From positions 11,346,001-11,410,000 of the forward strand of contig NZ_CP107853.1 of assembly GCF_036013525.1 (NCBI RefSeq): 64,000 nucleotides of DNA, in the 5' to 3' direction. The notes under the pieces are model-generated. The model was not told where the DNA came from and did no database searches. It was given only the letters and a program-made list of their open reading frames with translations. This document shows, in pieces, positions 25,366 through 34,300 of this stretch. A program made the position numbers and the translations under genes. Source of the stretch: Nonomuraea sp. NBC_00507 (lineage in GTDB: Bacteria; Actinomycetota; Actinomycetes; Streptosporangiales; Streptosporangiaceae). How positions within the stretch are numbered: position 1 is the stretch's first letter; every line of letters starts with the position of its first letter.

Positions 25366-26512
25366 TCCGCTCCAGCGTCTGGTCCCGGCAGCCGGTGGGC
25401 GCGTTCACCGGGTTGCAGCGGACCGTCGCGCCGCCCGGCAGCTCGGCCGTGTAGTCGCTGCCGTGCCTGGCCGACAGCCCGATCACCGGGAAGTCGGTGC
25501 TGATCATCTGCGCCCCGCTGTCCAGGGCCGCCTTCAGCCGGCCGGTGCTGCCCGACCTGGCCTCGGTGAAGGGCACATCGGACCGGGTGCGTACGTAGTA
25601 GCCCTTCCGTACGAGGTCCTGGATCTGCGCCGTGTTGGCGCCCTCCGGCTCGTTCCAGCCGACGAAGGCGGCGTCGGCGCGGCCGGGGCGGGAGTTCGTG
25701 AACAACACGCGGCCTTCCAGGCTGGGCCGGCCCGCCAGGTAGGGCTGCTGGATGGCGGTCGCCTGGTTGTCCATGAAGAACATGATCTTGCCGCGGGACG
25801 CGTTCAGCTCCGGCCAGCCGTGCTTGAGCACCGACTGCTCCAGGGTGAGGCCGGGCTTGCGGACGTCGTCCGGCGTGATGAGCCGGTCGTCGGGGAAGAC
25901 CGAGCGGATCTCGGCGTCCAGGGCGTCCATGAGCGCGGTGTCCCAGGCCGGGCTCTTGGCCCCGCCCATGGCCTCCTTCTTCGGGTCGGTGCTCTTGAAC
26001 TCGGTGAGGATGGTCAGCGGCACGTGGCCGGGGTTCTTGTCGGACCACTCGCGTACCTGGCGCAGGCAGGTGACCCAGGTCGAGCAGTTGGTGCCGTAGT
26101 CGTGGTCGGCCCAGTGCAGCACCTTGAAGCCGGGCTGGGCGAGCGCCGGGTCGTTCAGCGCCGGCAGGCCGGCGTCGCGGCGGACCAGCGGTTTGGTGTA
26201 CAGGCCGCCCTTGGGGTCGGGGAAGACGTCCAGCTCGATGCCGCGCACCCGCTGGGCGCCGAACTGGTTGGGCAGGGCGGTGTGCGAGTACTGCAGGTTC
26301 CACCAGTTGGCGTCGGTCCTGCGCTGCACGTCTTTCTCGGCGTCGGTCAGCTCGCGGTGATAGCTGTTGTGGGTGGCGATGGTCTGGACGTGGTTGATCC
26401 GCAGGGTGCCGGAGCTCGCGCGGCCGGCCGTCGCAGCGTCGGCGCGAGCTCCGGCGGGGACGGCGGCGAGCGCGGCCACAGCGGTGGCGGCGATGAGGGC
26501 GAGGGGACGCAT
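25352..26512 (-). CDS. Secreted Ca2+-dependent phosphoinositide phospholipase C-like protein
   Basis: The 386-aa protein has a signal peptide (LALIAATAVAALAAVPAGARA) and a PI-PLC X-type barrel. Visible landmarks are the first catalytic His in IATHNSYHREL, RGIELDVFPD for metal binding, FKVLHWADHDYG, and FFMDNQ in a later strand. Members cleave phosphatidylinositol-type lipids outside the cell. The short C-terminal part (CNPVNAPTGCRD) has two Cys. It stands alone between the P450 and the cyclase gene. Confidence 0.85.
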   Translation of the reverse strand: MRPLALIAATAVAALAAVPAGARADAATAGRASSGTLRINHVQTIATHNSYHRELTDAEKDVQRRTDANWWNLQYSHTALPNQFGAQRVRGIELDVFPDPKGGLYTKPLVRRDAGLPALNDPALAQPGFKVLHWADHDYGTNCSTWVTCLRQVREWSDKNPGHVPLTILTEFKSTDPKKEAMGGAKSPAWDTALMDALDAEIRSVFPDDRLITPDDVRKPGLTLEQSVLKHGWPELNASRGKIMFFMDNQATAIQQPYLAGRPSLEGRVLFTNSRPGRADAAFVGWNEPEGANTAQIQDLVRKGYYVRTRSDVPFTEARSGSTGRLKAALDSGAQMISTDFPVIGLSARHGSDYTAELPGGATVRCNPVNAPTGCRDQTLERITSK

Positions 26513-26586
26513 GGAACCGACCTTCGAGGAGGTGGTTTACGGATCTTCGCAAAATATCCAAACAGGTCGGGAAAAATGCGCGAATC

Positions 26587-27495
26587 TCAAAGAATGGCAA
26601 GCGGGGTGATCGGGCTCCCCGTGCCGCCCTCGATCCTGAGCGGCGCCGCCACGAACACGAACTCCGTCCGCCCGGCCGCCCCCAGATCCTCCAGCCAGAG
26701 CATCTCGATCAGGTGGATGCCGTGCCGGTGCAGCAGGAGGAGGTGCAGGTCGTCGGCCAGGCTCTCGTCGGCCAGCCCCCGGGCGTTGAGACCGCCGATC
26801 GCGGCGTTGTCGCAGGCCACCACGGACACGTCGTGCGCCGCCAGCCAACGGCCGGCGTCGGCCGACAGGCCGGGCTGGCCTGACCAGTAATCCTCCTTCG
26901 AGCGCTCCCACACCAGCGGCCATCCCGTACGGATCACCGCCACGTCCCCCGGGCGCGGCGTGGCGATGTCCTCCAGCACCTCGGGCGGGATGCGGAAATC
27001 GGCCGGCAGGTGGTCGAGGCCGAGCCGCCGCGGCACGTCGAACAGCACTCCCCTGGCCACTACGCCGCCCACCTGCTCGATCCCGCACCTGGTGGCACCG
27101 TACGAGCGCACCCGGGCCGCGGGGTGGCCGTTGTAGACCTGGTCGCCCGACCACATGTGGCACAACGCGTCCATGTGGGTCGTGGTGCCGTGCGGGGTGA
27201 CGACCAGCGCGTCGTCGGCCACGCACAGGCCGTCGCCGATGGGCCGGGCGCCGGCCGCGTAGTCGCCGCCGTCCACGGACATGAAGTGTTGCGGCAGCGG
27301 GCGGCCACGCAGGTGCGGCACCGTCGTGGGGGCGGGCGAGGAGGTGGCGCCCCTGATGGGCATGGCCAGGCTGAGCACCTCGCCGGTCGCGGCGGTGCGC
27401 AGGGCGGCGAGGACCACGTCCGGCGTGAGGAGGTTCAGGGTGCCGCGCTGATCGTCTGGGCCGAATCGTCCCCAGTTGTTAGGCTCGTGAACCAA
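26587..27495 (-). CDS. Cyclase-family (kynurenine formamidase-like) metal hydrolase
   Basis: This 302-aa member of the cyclase superfamily has the metal-binding motif HGTTTHMDALCH and flanking GDVAVIRTGW. The family hydrolyses amide or lactone bonds in aromatic and cyclic degradation (formamidases, isatin hydrolase). The frame opens at TTG 27495 within operator site 2. No later plausible start keeps the conserved PNNWGRFG region, so a near-leaderless transcript is suggested. It is divergent from the serine hydrolase gene, with one operator serving both. Confidence 0.82.
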   Translation of the reverse strand: MVHEPNNWGRFGPDDQRGTLNLLTPDVVLAALRTAATGEVLSLAMPIRGATSSPAPTTVPHLRGRPLPQHFMSVDGGDYAAGARPIGDGLCVADDALVVTPHGTTTHMDALCHMWSGDQVYNGHPAARVRSYGATRCGIEQVGGVVARGVLFDVPRRLGLDHLPADFRIPPEVLEDIATPRPGDVAVIRTGWPLVWERSKEDYWSGQPGLSADAGRWLAAHDVSVVACDNAAIGGLNARGLADESLADDLHLLLLHRHGIHLIEMLWLEDLGAAGRTEFVFVAAPLRIEGGTGSPITPLAIL

Positions 27496-27507
27496 GTAAG
27501 CGCTTCC
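27492..27507. promoter_or_regulatory. CCAAGC-type operator, site 2
   Basis: CCAAGTAAGCGCTTCC matches site 1 at 12 of 16 positions. It lies between the divergent cyclase and serine hydrolase genes, covering the TTG start of the former and sitting 17 nt before the ATG of the latter. Confidence 0.6.
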
Positions 27508-27524
27508 TTTCTTGCGGAGGTCTG

Positions 27525-28739
27525 ATGCACTGCGATCCTCGGTTCTCCCGCGTACGGGAGGTGTTCGAGCGGCATTTCGCCGACGGCGAGGAGCTGGGTG
27601 CGGCCTTCGCCGTCTACCTGAACGGCGAGCTGGTCGTGGACCTGTGGGACGGGATCGCGGACCGGCACACGGGGCGGCGCTGGGAGCACGACACGCCGGC
27701 CTTCGCCTATTCCTGCACCAAGGCGATCACCGCTGCCGTCCTGCTGCGGCTGGCGGAGCAAGGGCTGGTCGACGTGAGCGCGCCGGTCGCCGACGTGTGG
27801 CCGGAGTTCGCCGCGCACGGCAAGGGGGCGATCACGGTCGAGCACCTGCTCACCCACCAGTGCGGGCTGCCGGTGCTGGAGGATCCCGTGCCGGTGGAGG
27901 AGTTCGAGGACCAGGCGGCGATCGCTGCCCGCCTCGCCGGTCAGGCGCCGCTGTGGGAGCCGGGGACGGCGCACGGCTACCACGCGCTGACGTACGGGTT
28001 CCTGGTGGGCGAGGTGATCAGGCGGGTGACCGGGAAGTCGGTGGGGGACCTGGTGGCCGCGGAGATCGCCGGGCCGCTGGACCTGGAGCTGTGGGTGGGT
28101 GCGCCGGACACGGTGATCGACCGCGCGGCCCGGCTCAAGGCCGCCGACCGCCCACAACCCCTCAATGCCACCGAGGCCGTCCCAGGCCAGGGCCCCGCCG
28201 TGGCCGTCCCGGGCCAGGGGCCCGCCGACGGCAGGACGGCCGGCCGGAGTCCGGATGCGCTGGCCGAGATGGCCAAGGCGGCGCTCGATCCTCAGAGCCT
28301 CATGAACCGGGCCCTCGGCAACCCCGGCATGCACCTGCTCAAAGGCGGCGCCAACCACCCGGTCATCCTGCGGGCCGGCTGGCCGGCGGCCGGGGTGGTC
28401 ACCACGGCCAGGGGCCTGGCGGGCTTCTACCGCTCGCTGATCGCCGGCGACCTGCTCGGCCCCGGCACGCTGCGGGAGGCCATCCGCGCCCGCGTGAACG
28501 GGCCGGACCGGGTCTTGTTCCTGGACACCGCGTTCGGGCTCGGCTTCATGCGGCCGTCGCTCACGTTCCTGATGCCGTCGGAGACGGCGTTCGGCCACTC
28601 GGGCCTCGGCGGGTCCGTCGGGCTGGGCGACCCCGGGCGGGGCCTGGCCGTCGCGTACGTCATGAACAAGATGGCCAACGCGGTCTCCGGCAACCTGCGC
28701 GGCATCCGCCTGGTGGAGGCGGTCTACACGTCGCTCTGA
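27525..28739 (+). CDS. Serine hydrolase of the class C beta-lactamase/EstB family
   Basis: The 404-aa protein carries the SxxK nucleophile motif in YSCTKAITAAVLL, a GYHALTYGFLVGEVI segment holding the second Tyr, and a late FGHSGLGGSVG that replaces KTG, as in EstB-type esterases. The family cleaves esters or lactones rather than penicillins. A small duplicated AVPGQGPA sequence (about residue 223-235) interrupts the middle. GCGGAGG precedes ATG 27525. It shares operator site 2 with the cyclase gene, suggesting a joint role in the CCAAGC regulon. Confidence 0.85.
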   Translation: MHCDPRFSRVREVFERHFADGEELGAAFAVYLNGELVVDLWDGIADRHTGRRWEHDTPAFAYSCTKAITAAVLLRLAEQGLVDVSAPVADVWPEFAAHGKGAITVEHLLTHQCGLPVLEDPVPVEEFEDQAAIAARLAGQAPLWEPGTAHGYHALTYGFLVGEVIRRVTGKSVGDLVAAEIAGPLDLELWVGAPDTVIDRAARLKAADRPQPLNATEAVPGQGPAVAVPGQGPADGRTAGRSPDALAEMAKAALDPQSLMNRALGNPGMHLLKGGANHPVILRAGWPAAGVVTTARGLAGFYRSLIAGDLLGPGTLREAIRARVNGPDRVLFLDTAFGLGFMRPSLTFLMPSETAFGHSGLGGSVGLGDPGRGLAVAYVMNKMANAVSGNLRGIRLVEAVYTSL

Positions 28740-28744
28740 GCCGT

Positions 28745-29488
28745 TCATCCGTGCATGGTGACGCCGCCGCTCACCGACAACGTCTGGCCGGTGATGTAGG
28801 CGGCGCGGTCCGTGCAGAGGTAGGCGACCAGCCCGGCCACGTCGGCCGGGGTGCCGAGGCGGCGCAGCGGGATGCTCCGTGCGATCTTGTCCACCAGCCC
28901 GGGCTCGGCCGCCGACACCCGCCGCAGCATGGGCGTGTCGGTCGGGCCAGGGCAGACCACGTTCGAGGTGACCTGGGCCTTGGCGGCCTCGCGGGCGAGC
29001 GTCTTGGCCAGCCCGAACAGTCCTGCCTTGGTGGCGGCGTAGGCGCCCTCGCCGCCCGACCCGGCCCTGGCGCCGTCGGAGGAGATGAACACCAGCCGCC
29101 CCCACCGCCTGGCCATCATGCCGGGCAGCAGCAGCTTGGTCAGCAACATCGGCCCGCGCAGGTTGACCTGCCACATGAGGTCCCAGCCCGCCGGATCGCT
29201 CGCGGTGAACGGCTCCACGATCGCCACCCCGGCGTTGTGCACCAGCACGTCGACGTCCCCCACGGCGCCGGCGAACGCCTCCACGGACGCCGGCGAGGCC
29301 AGGTCCACAGCCGCCGCCCGCGCTCCCGGCAGGCCGGCGGCCGCCTTCTCCGCGTTCGGCAGGTCCACATCGGCGAGCACCACCCGCGCGCCGAGCGCGG
29401 CCAGGTCCGCCGCGATGGCCACGCCGATCGCGCCCGCTCCCCCGGTGACGACGGCCACGCGCCCGTCCAGGCGCAGCCCGTCCATCAT
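28745..29488 (-). CDS. Short-chain dehydrogenase/reductase
   Basis: The 247-aa classical SDR has the cofactor motif TGGAGAIG, NAG in VLVHNAGVAIV, catalytic Ser in VFISSDGAR, YxxxK in AYAATKAGLFG and the terminal GQTLSVSGG. It probably uses NAD(P) to oxidise or reduce an alcohol or hydroxyacyl-CoA. ATG 29488 overlaps the upstream TGA (ATGA), so it is translationally coupled to the isochorismatase-fold gene and under operator site 3. It converges with the serine hydrolase gene. Confidence 0.88.
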   Translation of the reverse strand: MMDGLRLDGRVAVVTGGAGAIGVAIAADLAALGARVVLADVDLPNAEKAAAGLPGARAAAVDLASPASVEAFAGAVGDVDVLVHNAGVAIVEPFTASDPAGWDLMWQVNLRGPMLLTKLLLPGMMARRWGRLVFISSDGARAGSGGEGAYAATKAGLFGLAKTLAREAAKAQVTSNVVCPGPTDTPMLRRVSAAEPGLVDKIARSIPLRRLGTPADVAGLVAYLCTDRAAYITGQTLSVSGGVTMHG

Positions 29489-30075
29489 TTCCACATCTCG
29501 ATCAGGTCCGCGGCCGTCGCGCGGGTGGCGAGCAGGCTGATGGTGTTTCTCAGTACGGCCCGCGCGTACTCCTCCGGGATGCCCGCCACCGCGTCCGTGA
29601 CGACCGTCACCCGGTAGCCGAGGTTCACGGCCTCCAGCGCCAGCCCGGGGATGCCGAGGTTGAGCGAGACCCCGGCCGCCACCACGGAGGAGACGCCGAG
29701 CGAGCGCAACGTCATGTCGAGCGGGGTGCCGGTGAACGGCGAGAACCCGTGATACCGGCGGCTCTCCAGGTCGCCCGGCTCCCGCAGCTCGGGCAGCACC
29801 TCGACCGCGGCCGTGCCCTCCAGCATGTGCTCCGGGTCCTTGAGCAGGGAGATGATGAACGGGCAGTTGGCGGTGTGCGAGCCGGCCCGGTCCGGGCGGA
29901 AGGCGGCCGTGCAGTGGATCACCGGGAGCCCGGCCGCCCTGGCGGTGTGGAGGAGCCGGGCGGTGTTGGCCACGACGTCGTGCCGGTCGCAGGCGGCCAC
30001 CAGGTCCGGAAATTTCGTGAGATCACCGACGACGCCCCGCTGCATCTCCATCACGAGCACGGCCACGCCCTCCAC
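29485..30075 (-). CDS. Isochorismatase-fold protein lacking the catalytic cysteine
   Basis: This 196-aa alpha/beta hydrolase-like protein resembles cysteine hydrolases, but the triad looks changed. The first Asp is Glu in LVMEMQRGV, and the usual GV.TN.CV segment reads GVSLNLGIPGL, with Gly for Cys. The fold is otherwise intact (YHGFSPFTGTPLD, AVNLGYRVTVVTDA). I chose GTG 30075 because GGGAGG lies 7 nt upstream and it leaves operator site 3 in the leader. It may be a non-hydrolytic family member or use other chemistry. Confidence 0.75.
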   Translation of the reverse strand: MEGVAVLVMEMQRGVVGDLTKFPDLVAACDRHDVVANTARLLHTARAAGLPVIHCTAAFRPDRAGSHTANCPFIISLLKDPEHMLEGTAAVEVLPELREPGDLESRRYHGFSPFTGTPLDMTLRSLGVSSVVAAGVSLNLGIPGLALEAVNLGYRVTVVTDAVAGIPEEYARAVLRNTISLLATRATAADLIEMWK

Positions 30076-30096
30076 CGGCGCCTCCCGCCTTATTAG

Positions 30097-30112
30097 CCGA
30101 GCGCTTGCTTGG
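30097..30112 (-). promoter_or_regulatory. CCAAGC-type operator, site 3
   Basis: On the minus strand the site reads CCAAGCAAGCGCTCGG, 14 of 16 identical to site 1. It lies 21 nt before GTG 30075 of the isochorismatase-fold/SDR operon. Confidence 0.65.
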
Positions 30113-30242
30113 TACGGCGAGCATATCATTCACCACACAGGGTTATTCAGGGTTAACACAGGGCGAAATATGTTCACTCGTGACAACCCGAACCCCGGGT
30201 GAGACCGTCGAATCGGAAGACGGCTGCCTTTGGGGGTAGGAC

Positions 30243-32030
30243 TTGGTCCCTGGTTACCGTGAAGTACGCCAGCTCGGCGCCGGCCACACCGGCCGCGTGT
30301 TCCTCGCCACCTACCAATCGACCGGCGCCTACGTGGCGATCAAGTACCTGAACGCCACCCTGCGCAGGGACACCGAGTTCATGGACCGCTTCCGGTCGGA
30401 CACCCACCAGCTCGTGGAGATCGACGACCCGAACGTCGTCAGGTTCTACGAATACGTCGAGACCCCGACCCGGGCGGCCGTGGTCATGGAGCTGGTCGAC
30501 GGCGTGTCGCTGCGCACCCTGCTGGCCGAACACGGCAGGACCAGCCCCGAAGCCGCCCTGGCCGTGCTCAAGAGCACGCTGCTGGCCCTGGCCGCGGCCC
30601 ACGAGAAGGGCGTGCCGCACTGCGACGTCAAGCCGGAGAACGTCCTGGTCCAGGCGGACGGCACCACCAAGCTGGCCGACTTCGGCATCGTCGTGCATGC
30701 CGAGGAGCCCGGCGTGCCCGCGGGCACCCCCGCCTACATGTCGCCCGAGCTGTGGACACGGCACCAGGCCGGACCCTCCGCCGATCTGTACGCGGCCGCC
30801 TGCGTGCTGTTCGAGGCCGTCAAGGGACGGCCGCCCTTCCGCGCGTACAAGGAAGGCGAGGAGACGGAGCCCGACGTCCCGGCCATCCGGGACAAGCACC
30901 TCGTGGAGCCGGTGCCGCTGGAGGTCGTACCGGACACGCTGCGCGACCTGCTGAGGCGGGGGATGGCCAAGGACCCGGCGGTCAGGTACGCCTCCGCCCG
31001 GCAGTTCGCGGCAGAGCTGGAGGAGGACGCGGTCGCCGGGTACGGCCCCGACTGGGAGAAACGCGGGCGGCGGCACCTGGCGGAGCTGGCCACATTGCTG
31101 GCCCTTCGCTTCCCCCTGGCCAGGACCGATCACGACAGCGGCACCGCCACGATCACCCTGCGCGAGCGGATCATGAGCATGCCCAGGCTGCCACCGCACC
31201 TGTGGGTGGCGGGCGCGACGGTCGTGGCCGTGGCGATCGCACTGGTGTTGTCGGGCGGGCGGCTGCCGCCGGGGCCGGGCGCGATCCTCATGCCGCCGCC
31301 CGAGGAGCAGAGCGAGCCGGCGCCCTCCCCTGCCGACGCCACCACCACGTCCGACACCACCACGTCCGGCCCCTCCAGGACGACGTCCCCCGCGCCACGG
31401 CGCACCACGGCCGCACCGCCGACGACCCAGGCGCCCCCGCCTCCCATCACCACCTCTCCCCCTCCGCCGCCACCCACCAACGGGCAGTCGGGGACCGGCG
31501 TGCCGGAGCTCGCGGCGCCCGCGGTGCAGGCGGCCAGCATCGTGCAGTGGAGCGGCACGAACGGCTCGATCAGGGTGGCGGCGAACGGCACGGGGCCGGT
31601 GCGGCTGCGGATCACGTATACGCGGCGGGACGGAGACGACGCGCCGGCCCGGACGGTCCGGCGGGAGAGCCGGACGCTGCGCGGCAACACGGTCTACACC
31701 AGCAGCGTCACGCACGTCCCGGGGGATGTGGCGTGCGGTCGTCGGGCGTATTTCGGGATTCTGGTGATGACGGAGCCGGCGTCGGGGAACGGACCGCAGG
31801 TGAGCGAGGCGGCCGTGGACGGCCCCGCCTGCCCTGCCCCTTCCCCGACCCGGTCCGCCACGCCGACGCCTGCGCCGACGGAGGAGCGGAGCACCTCCGC
31901 CATCGGCACCCCGACCCCGTCGGACCCGGAGCCGACGAACGGGCCGGTGGCCCGGCTCTCCACCGACCCCTCGGCGCAGCCGCCGGTGACCGCCACGGAA
32001 GAGCTTTCCCCTGACCCGGCCGACCCCTGA
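30243..32030 (+). CDS. Transmembrane Ser/Thr protein kinase, non-RD type
   Basis: The 595-aa Hanks-type kinase has a Gly loop (LGAGHTGRVF), Lys in AIKYLN, a catalytic loop HCDVKPENVLV, DFG (ADFGIVV) and APE-like SPELW. The catalytic loop has Cys instead of Arg before Asp, so activation-loop phosphorylation may not be needed. A membrane helix lies at about 318-338, followed by a Pro/Thr-rich extracellular part holding one beta-sandwich-like domain. The start is TTG 30243, because an in-frame stop lies two codons upstream. Its ligand and targets are unknown. Confidence 0.85.
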   Translation: MVPGYREVRQLGAGHTGRVFLATYQSTGAYVAIKYLNATLRRDTEFMDRFRSDTHQLVEIDDPNVVRFYEYVETPTRAAVVMELVDGVSLRTLLAEHGRTSPEAALAVLKSTLLALAAAHEKGVPHCDVKPENVLVQADGTTKLADFGIVVHAEEPGVPAGTPAYMSPELWTRHQAGPSADLYAAACVLFEAVKGRPPFRAYKEGEETEPDVPAIRDKHLVEPVPLEVVPDTLRDLLRRGMAKDPAVRYASARQFAAELEEDAVAGYGPDWEKRGRRHLAELATLLALRFPLARTDHDSGTATITLRERIMSMPRLPPHLWVAGATVVAVAIALVLSGGRLPPGPGAILMPPPEEQSEPAPSPADATTTSDTTTSGPSRTTSPAPRRTTAAPPTTQAPPPPITTSPPPPPPTNGQSGTGVPELAAPAVQAASIVQWSGTNGSIRVAANGTGPVRLRITYTRRDGDDAPARTVRRESRTLRGNTVYTSSVTHVPGDVACGRRAYFGILVMTEPASGNGPQVSEAAVDGPACPAPSPTRSATPTPAPTEERSTSAIGTPTPSDPEPTNGPVARLSTDPSAQPPVTATEELSPDPADP

Positions 32031-32052
32031 GGGGCGGACCCTTGCCCGGCAA

Positions 32053-32068
32053 CCAAGCGTGCGCTAGC
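32053..32068 (+). promoter_or_regulatory. CCAAGC-type operator, site 4, with overlapping promoter
   Basis: CCAAGCGTGCGCTAGC ends 10 nt before ATG 32079. A TAGCTT -10-like hexamer overlaps its right end, giving spacing that fits a leaderless transcript. The arrangement is almost identical to site 5. Confidence 0.65.
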
Positions 32069-32078
32069 TTGGCAAGCG

Positions 32079-32441
32079 ATGAGCGCCGACACCTCCGCCT
32101 ACCTGGCCGCCTGCGCGCGCGGCGAGCTGGTCATCCAGCGCTGTACGGCCTGCGACCGGCGCGTCCACCTTCCCGAGGCGGCGTGTCCTTGGTGTGGCGG
32201 CGGCGAGCTCGTGTTCGAGCCGGTCTCCGGTGAGGGCGTGGTGCACACGTTCACGGTGGTGCATCGCTCGTTCGCGCCCGCCTACCGGGGACGGGAGCCG
32301 TACGTGATGGCCTGGGTCGACCTGCCGGAGGGTGCCCGCGCGTTCGGGCACGTGGTGGAGTGCGCGCCGGAAGACGTCCGCATCGGGATGCCGGTGCGGG
32401 TGACGTTCGTGGACGAATTACCGCATTGGAGGCCCGCGTGA
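32079..32441 (+). CDS. DUF35 zinc-ribbon/OB-fold protein
   Basis: The 120-aa protein has a rubredoxin-like zinc ribbon with two CxxC pairs (CTACDRR, CPWCGG) followed by an OB fold (GEGVVHTFTVVHR, PYVMAWVDLPEG). In actinobacteria DUF35 proteins partner thiolases, hydratases and ketosteroid or acyl-CoA enzymes. First gene of a five-gene operon running to 37153, and the probable start of a leaderless message beneath operator site 4. The following gene overlaps it by GTGA. Confidence 0.88.
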   Translation: MSADTSAYLAACARGELVIQRCTACDRRVHLPEAACPWCGGGELVFEPVSGEGVVHTFTVVHRSFAPAYRGREPYVMAWVDLPEGARAFGHVVECAPEDVRIGMPVRVTFVDELPHWRPA

Positions 32442-32761
32442 AGCTCGGCAACGTGCTGATCCCCGTCGCCGACCTGGACGAGGCGATCGCCTTCTACGGG
32501 CTGCCGGTGAAGTTCAGGGACGGCGACAGGTTCGCGGCGCTGGACGGCGGCGGGGTCACCGTGGCGCTGGCCGGTCCCGCCGAGCACGTCACCGGGTCGG
32601 CGGCGCCGTCGTACAAGGTGGACGACGTGGCGGTGGCCGTGCGGGAAATGTCCGAGCGCGGCGCCGAGGTGGTGCGCGGGCCCGAGGCGGGGCCGCATGA
32701 GATGCGGGCCGTGCTGCGCGATCCCTCAGGAAACGTCTTCGTGCTCTATTCGCCCCTCTGA
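32438..32761 (+). CDS. VOC/glyoxalase-fold protein
   Basis: This 107-aa single-domain vicinal-oxygen-chelate protein reads LGNVLIPVADLDEAIAFYG and ends LRDPSGNVFVLYS, the usual pattern of the fold. Members are metal-dependent isomerases, lyases, dioxygenases or epimerases. GTG 32438 overlaps the DUF35 stop (GTGA), showing coupling. A methylmalonyl-CoA-epimerase-like role is possible in an acyl-CoA operon but unproven. Confidence 0.82.
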   Translation: MKLGNVLIPVADLDEAIAFYGLPVKFRDGDRFAALDGGGVTVALAGPAEHVTGSAAPSYKVDDVAVAVREMSERGAEVVRGPEAGPHEMRAVLRDPSGNVFVLYSPL

Positions 32762-32779
32762 AAACTGGAGGCACCCCCC

Positions 32780-34300
32780 ATGGCGCGATCACCCTACGGC
32801 AACTACGGCCACGCGATCTTGACCGCCGGCGCGATGCGCACGCCCGACCGGGTGGCGCTGACGTACTGCGGCGAGCAGAGCTTCACCTACGACGAGCTGA
32901 ACAGGAACGTCAACCGGCGCGCCAACGCCCTCCTGGCCCAGGGGATCACGCCGGGGCAGCGGGTGGCGGCGCTGCTCAACGAGACGCTGCTGGTGGCCGA
33001 GGTCTACCTGGCGCAGGCCAAGATCGGGGCGGTCACGGCGGCGCTGAACCCGTACTGGCCGGTGGAGACGTTGCGTGACGTCGTGGCGGCCTCGGGGTGC
33101 ACGGCGTTCGTCTATGACGCGACGGTCGAGCAGGTGGTGGAGCAGATCAAGGGGTCGCTGCCGGGTGTGACCAAGTGGATCAACGCGGCGGACCTGACGG
33201 GGGCATCCGACGAGGAGCCGCCGACGGCGGGCTTCCACGACGACCCGCTCGCCCTCTACTACACCTCGGGAACGACCGGGCTGCCGAAGGCGGTCGTGCA
33301 CACGCACGCGTCGTCGCTGGCGACCGCGCAGATCTGGCTGGACGTGCCGCGCGGCCCCGACTCGGTGTTCGGCACGGGCGCGATCATCTGGGGCATCGGC
33401 TTCCCCGCGATCGTCGGGCCCGCGCTCTACGCGGGGATGCGACTGGTGCTGGAGCAGGACTGGGGGCCGGCGAACTTTCTGCGGGTCGTCCCCCGCGAAC
33501 GGGTCACGCATGTGTCCCAGATCCCGTCGTTCTACGCCGCCCTGCTGGGCTCGGCGGAGCACGAGGGCGTGGACCTGTCGTCGATCCAGGTGATCATGCT
33601 GGGCGGGGAGCCGCTGACCGCCACCATGCTGGACCGGATCAAGGCCAGGCTGCCGCAGGCGGGCGTGTTCTCGTACTACGGGCAGACCGAGGCCCCGTAC
33701 ACCTGCATGGGGCGGGTGGACGACGGCTCGACGCCGCTGGGGTCCTCCGGGCGGGCCCGTACCGGGAACGCCGTGCGGATCACGGACCCGCAGGGGAACC
33801 GGGTGGTCGACGAGGTCGGCGAGATCAACCTGGCCGGTCCGCATCGGATGACCGAGTACGACGGCCTCCCGGACAAGACCGCGGAGGTGCTGCGCGGCGA
33901 GTGGTACGTGGGCGGCGACCTCGGCACGCTCTCCGCCGACGGCGTGCTGCGCGTGCTGGGCCGGCGGGAGGACTCGATACTCAAGGGCGGCGTGTGGTCG
34001 CAGCCGGTCGCGATCGAGGAGGCCGCCTCCGCCCTGGACGGGGTGGCCGAGGCCGGCGCGGTCGGGGTGCCCGAGGGGGCGTCCGAGCAGCGGATCCTGC
34101 TGGCCGTCGTGCCGCGAGCCGGGCATTCGCTGGACGCCTCCAAGCTGGCGCTCGCCCTGGCCGACTCCCTCCCCGCCCATCAGCGGCCCGATCACATCGT
34201 GGTGGCCGAGGAACTGCCGCACTCGCAGGACGCCTCGGGCGGGCCGGGCAAGCTGCTGCGCCGGGAGATCCGCGAGCAGTACGGGCACCTGCCGGCGTGA
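32780..34300 (+). CDS. AMP-forming acyl-CoA ligase
   Basis: The 506-aa ANL-family ligase has an intact phosphate loop (YYTSGTTGLPKAVVH), YYGQTEAPY, GGDLGTLSADG, and the C-terminal lysine in GGPGKLLRREI. It should adenylate a carboxylic acid and load CoA. CTGGAGG precedes ATG 32780. In the operon it sits between the VOC protein and an ADP-forming ligase, so this unit encodes two different acid-activating enzymes. The substrate is unknown. Confidence 0.9.
   Translation: MARSPYGNYGHAILTAGAMRTPDRVALTYCGEQSFTYDELNRNVNRRANALLAQGITPGQRVAALLNETLLVAEVYLAQAKIGAVTAALNPYWPVETLRDVVAASGCTAFVYDATVEQVVEQIKGSLPGVTKWINAADLTGASDEEPPTAGFHDDPLALYYTSGTTGLPKAVVHTHASSLATAQIWLDVPRGPDSVFGTGAIIWGIGFPAIVGPALYAGMRLVLEQDWGPANFLRVVPRERVTHVSQIPSFYAALLGSAEHEGVDLSSIQVIMLGGEPLTATMLDRIKARLPQAGVFSYYGQTEAPYTCMGRVDDGSTPLGSSGRARTGNAVRITDPQGNRVVDEVGEINLAGPHRMTEYDGLPDKTAEVLRGEWYVGGDLGTLSADGVLRVLGRREDSILKGGVWSQPVAIEEAASALDGVAEAGAVGVPEGASEQRILLAVVPRAGHSLDASKLALALADSLPAHQRPDHIVVAEELPHSQDASGGPGKLLRREIREQYGHLPA

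Noticed and set aside
28160..28240. Short direct repeat of gtcccgggccaggg type inside the serine hydrolase
   Set aside because: Two copies of a Pro-Gly-Gln linker in frame; too short and coding to be a mobile or CRISPR repeat.
27435..29174. 579-codon minus-strand frame over the serine hydrolase and SDR genes
   Set aside because: It is antisense to one gene and out of frame with the other, with Arg/Gly/Pro/His-biased composition and no motifs.
30174..31715. 513-codon minus-strand frame across the kinase gene
   Set aside because: It is the complement of an intact kinase with all catalytic motifs; the frame is low-complexity.
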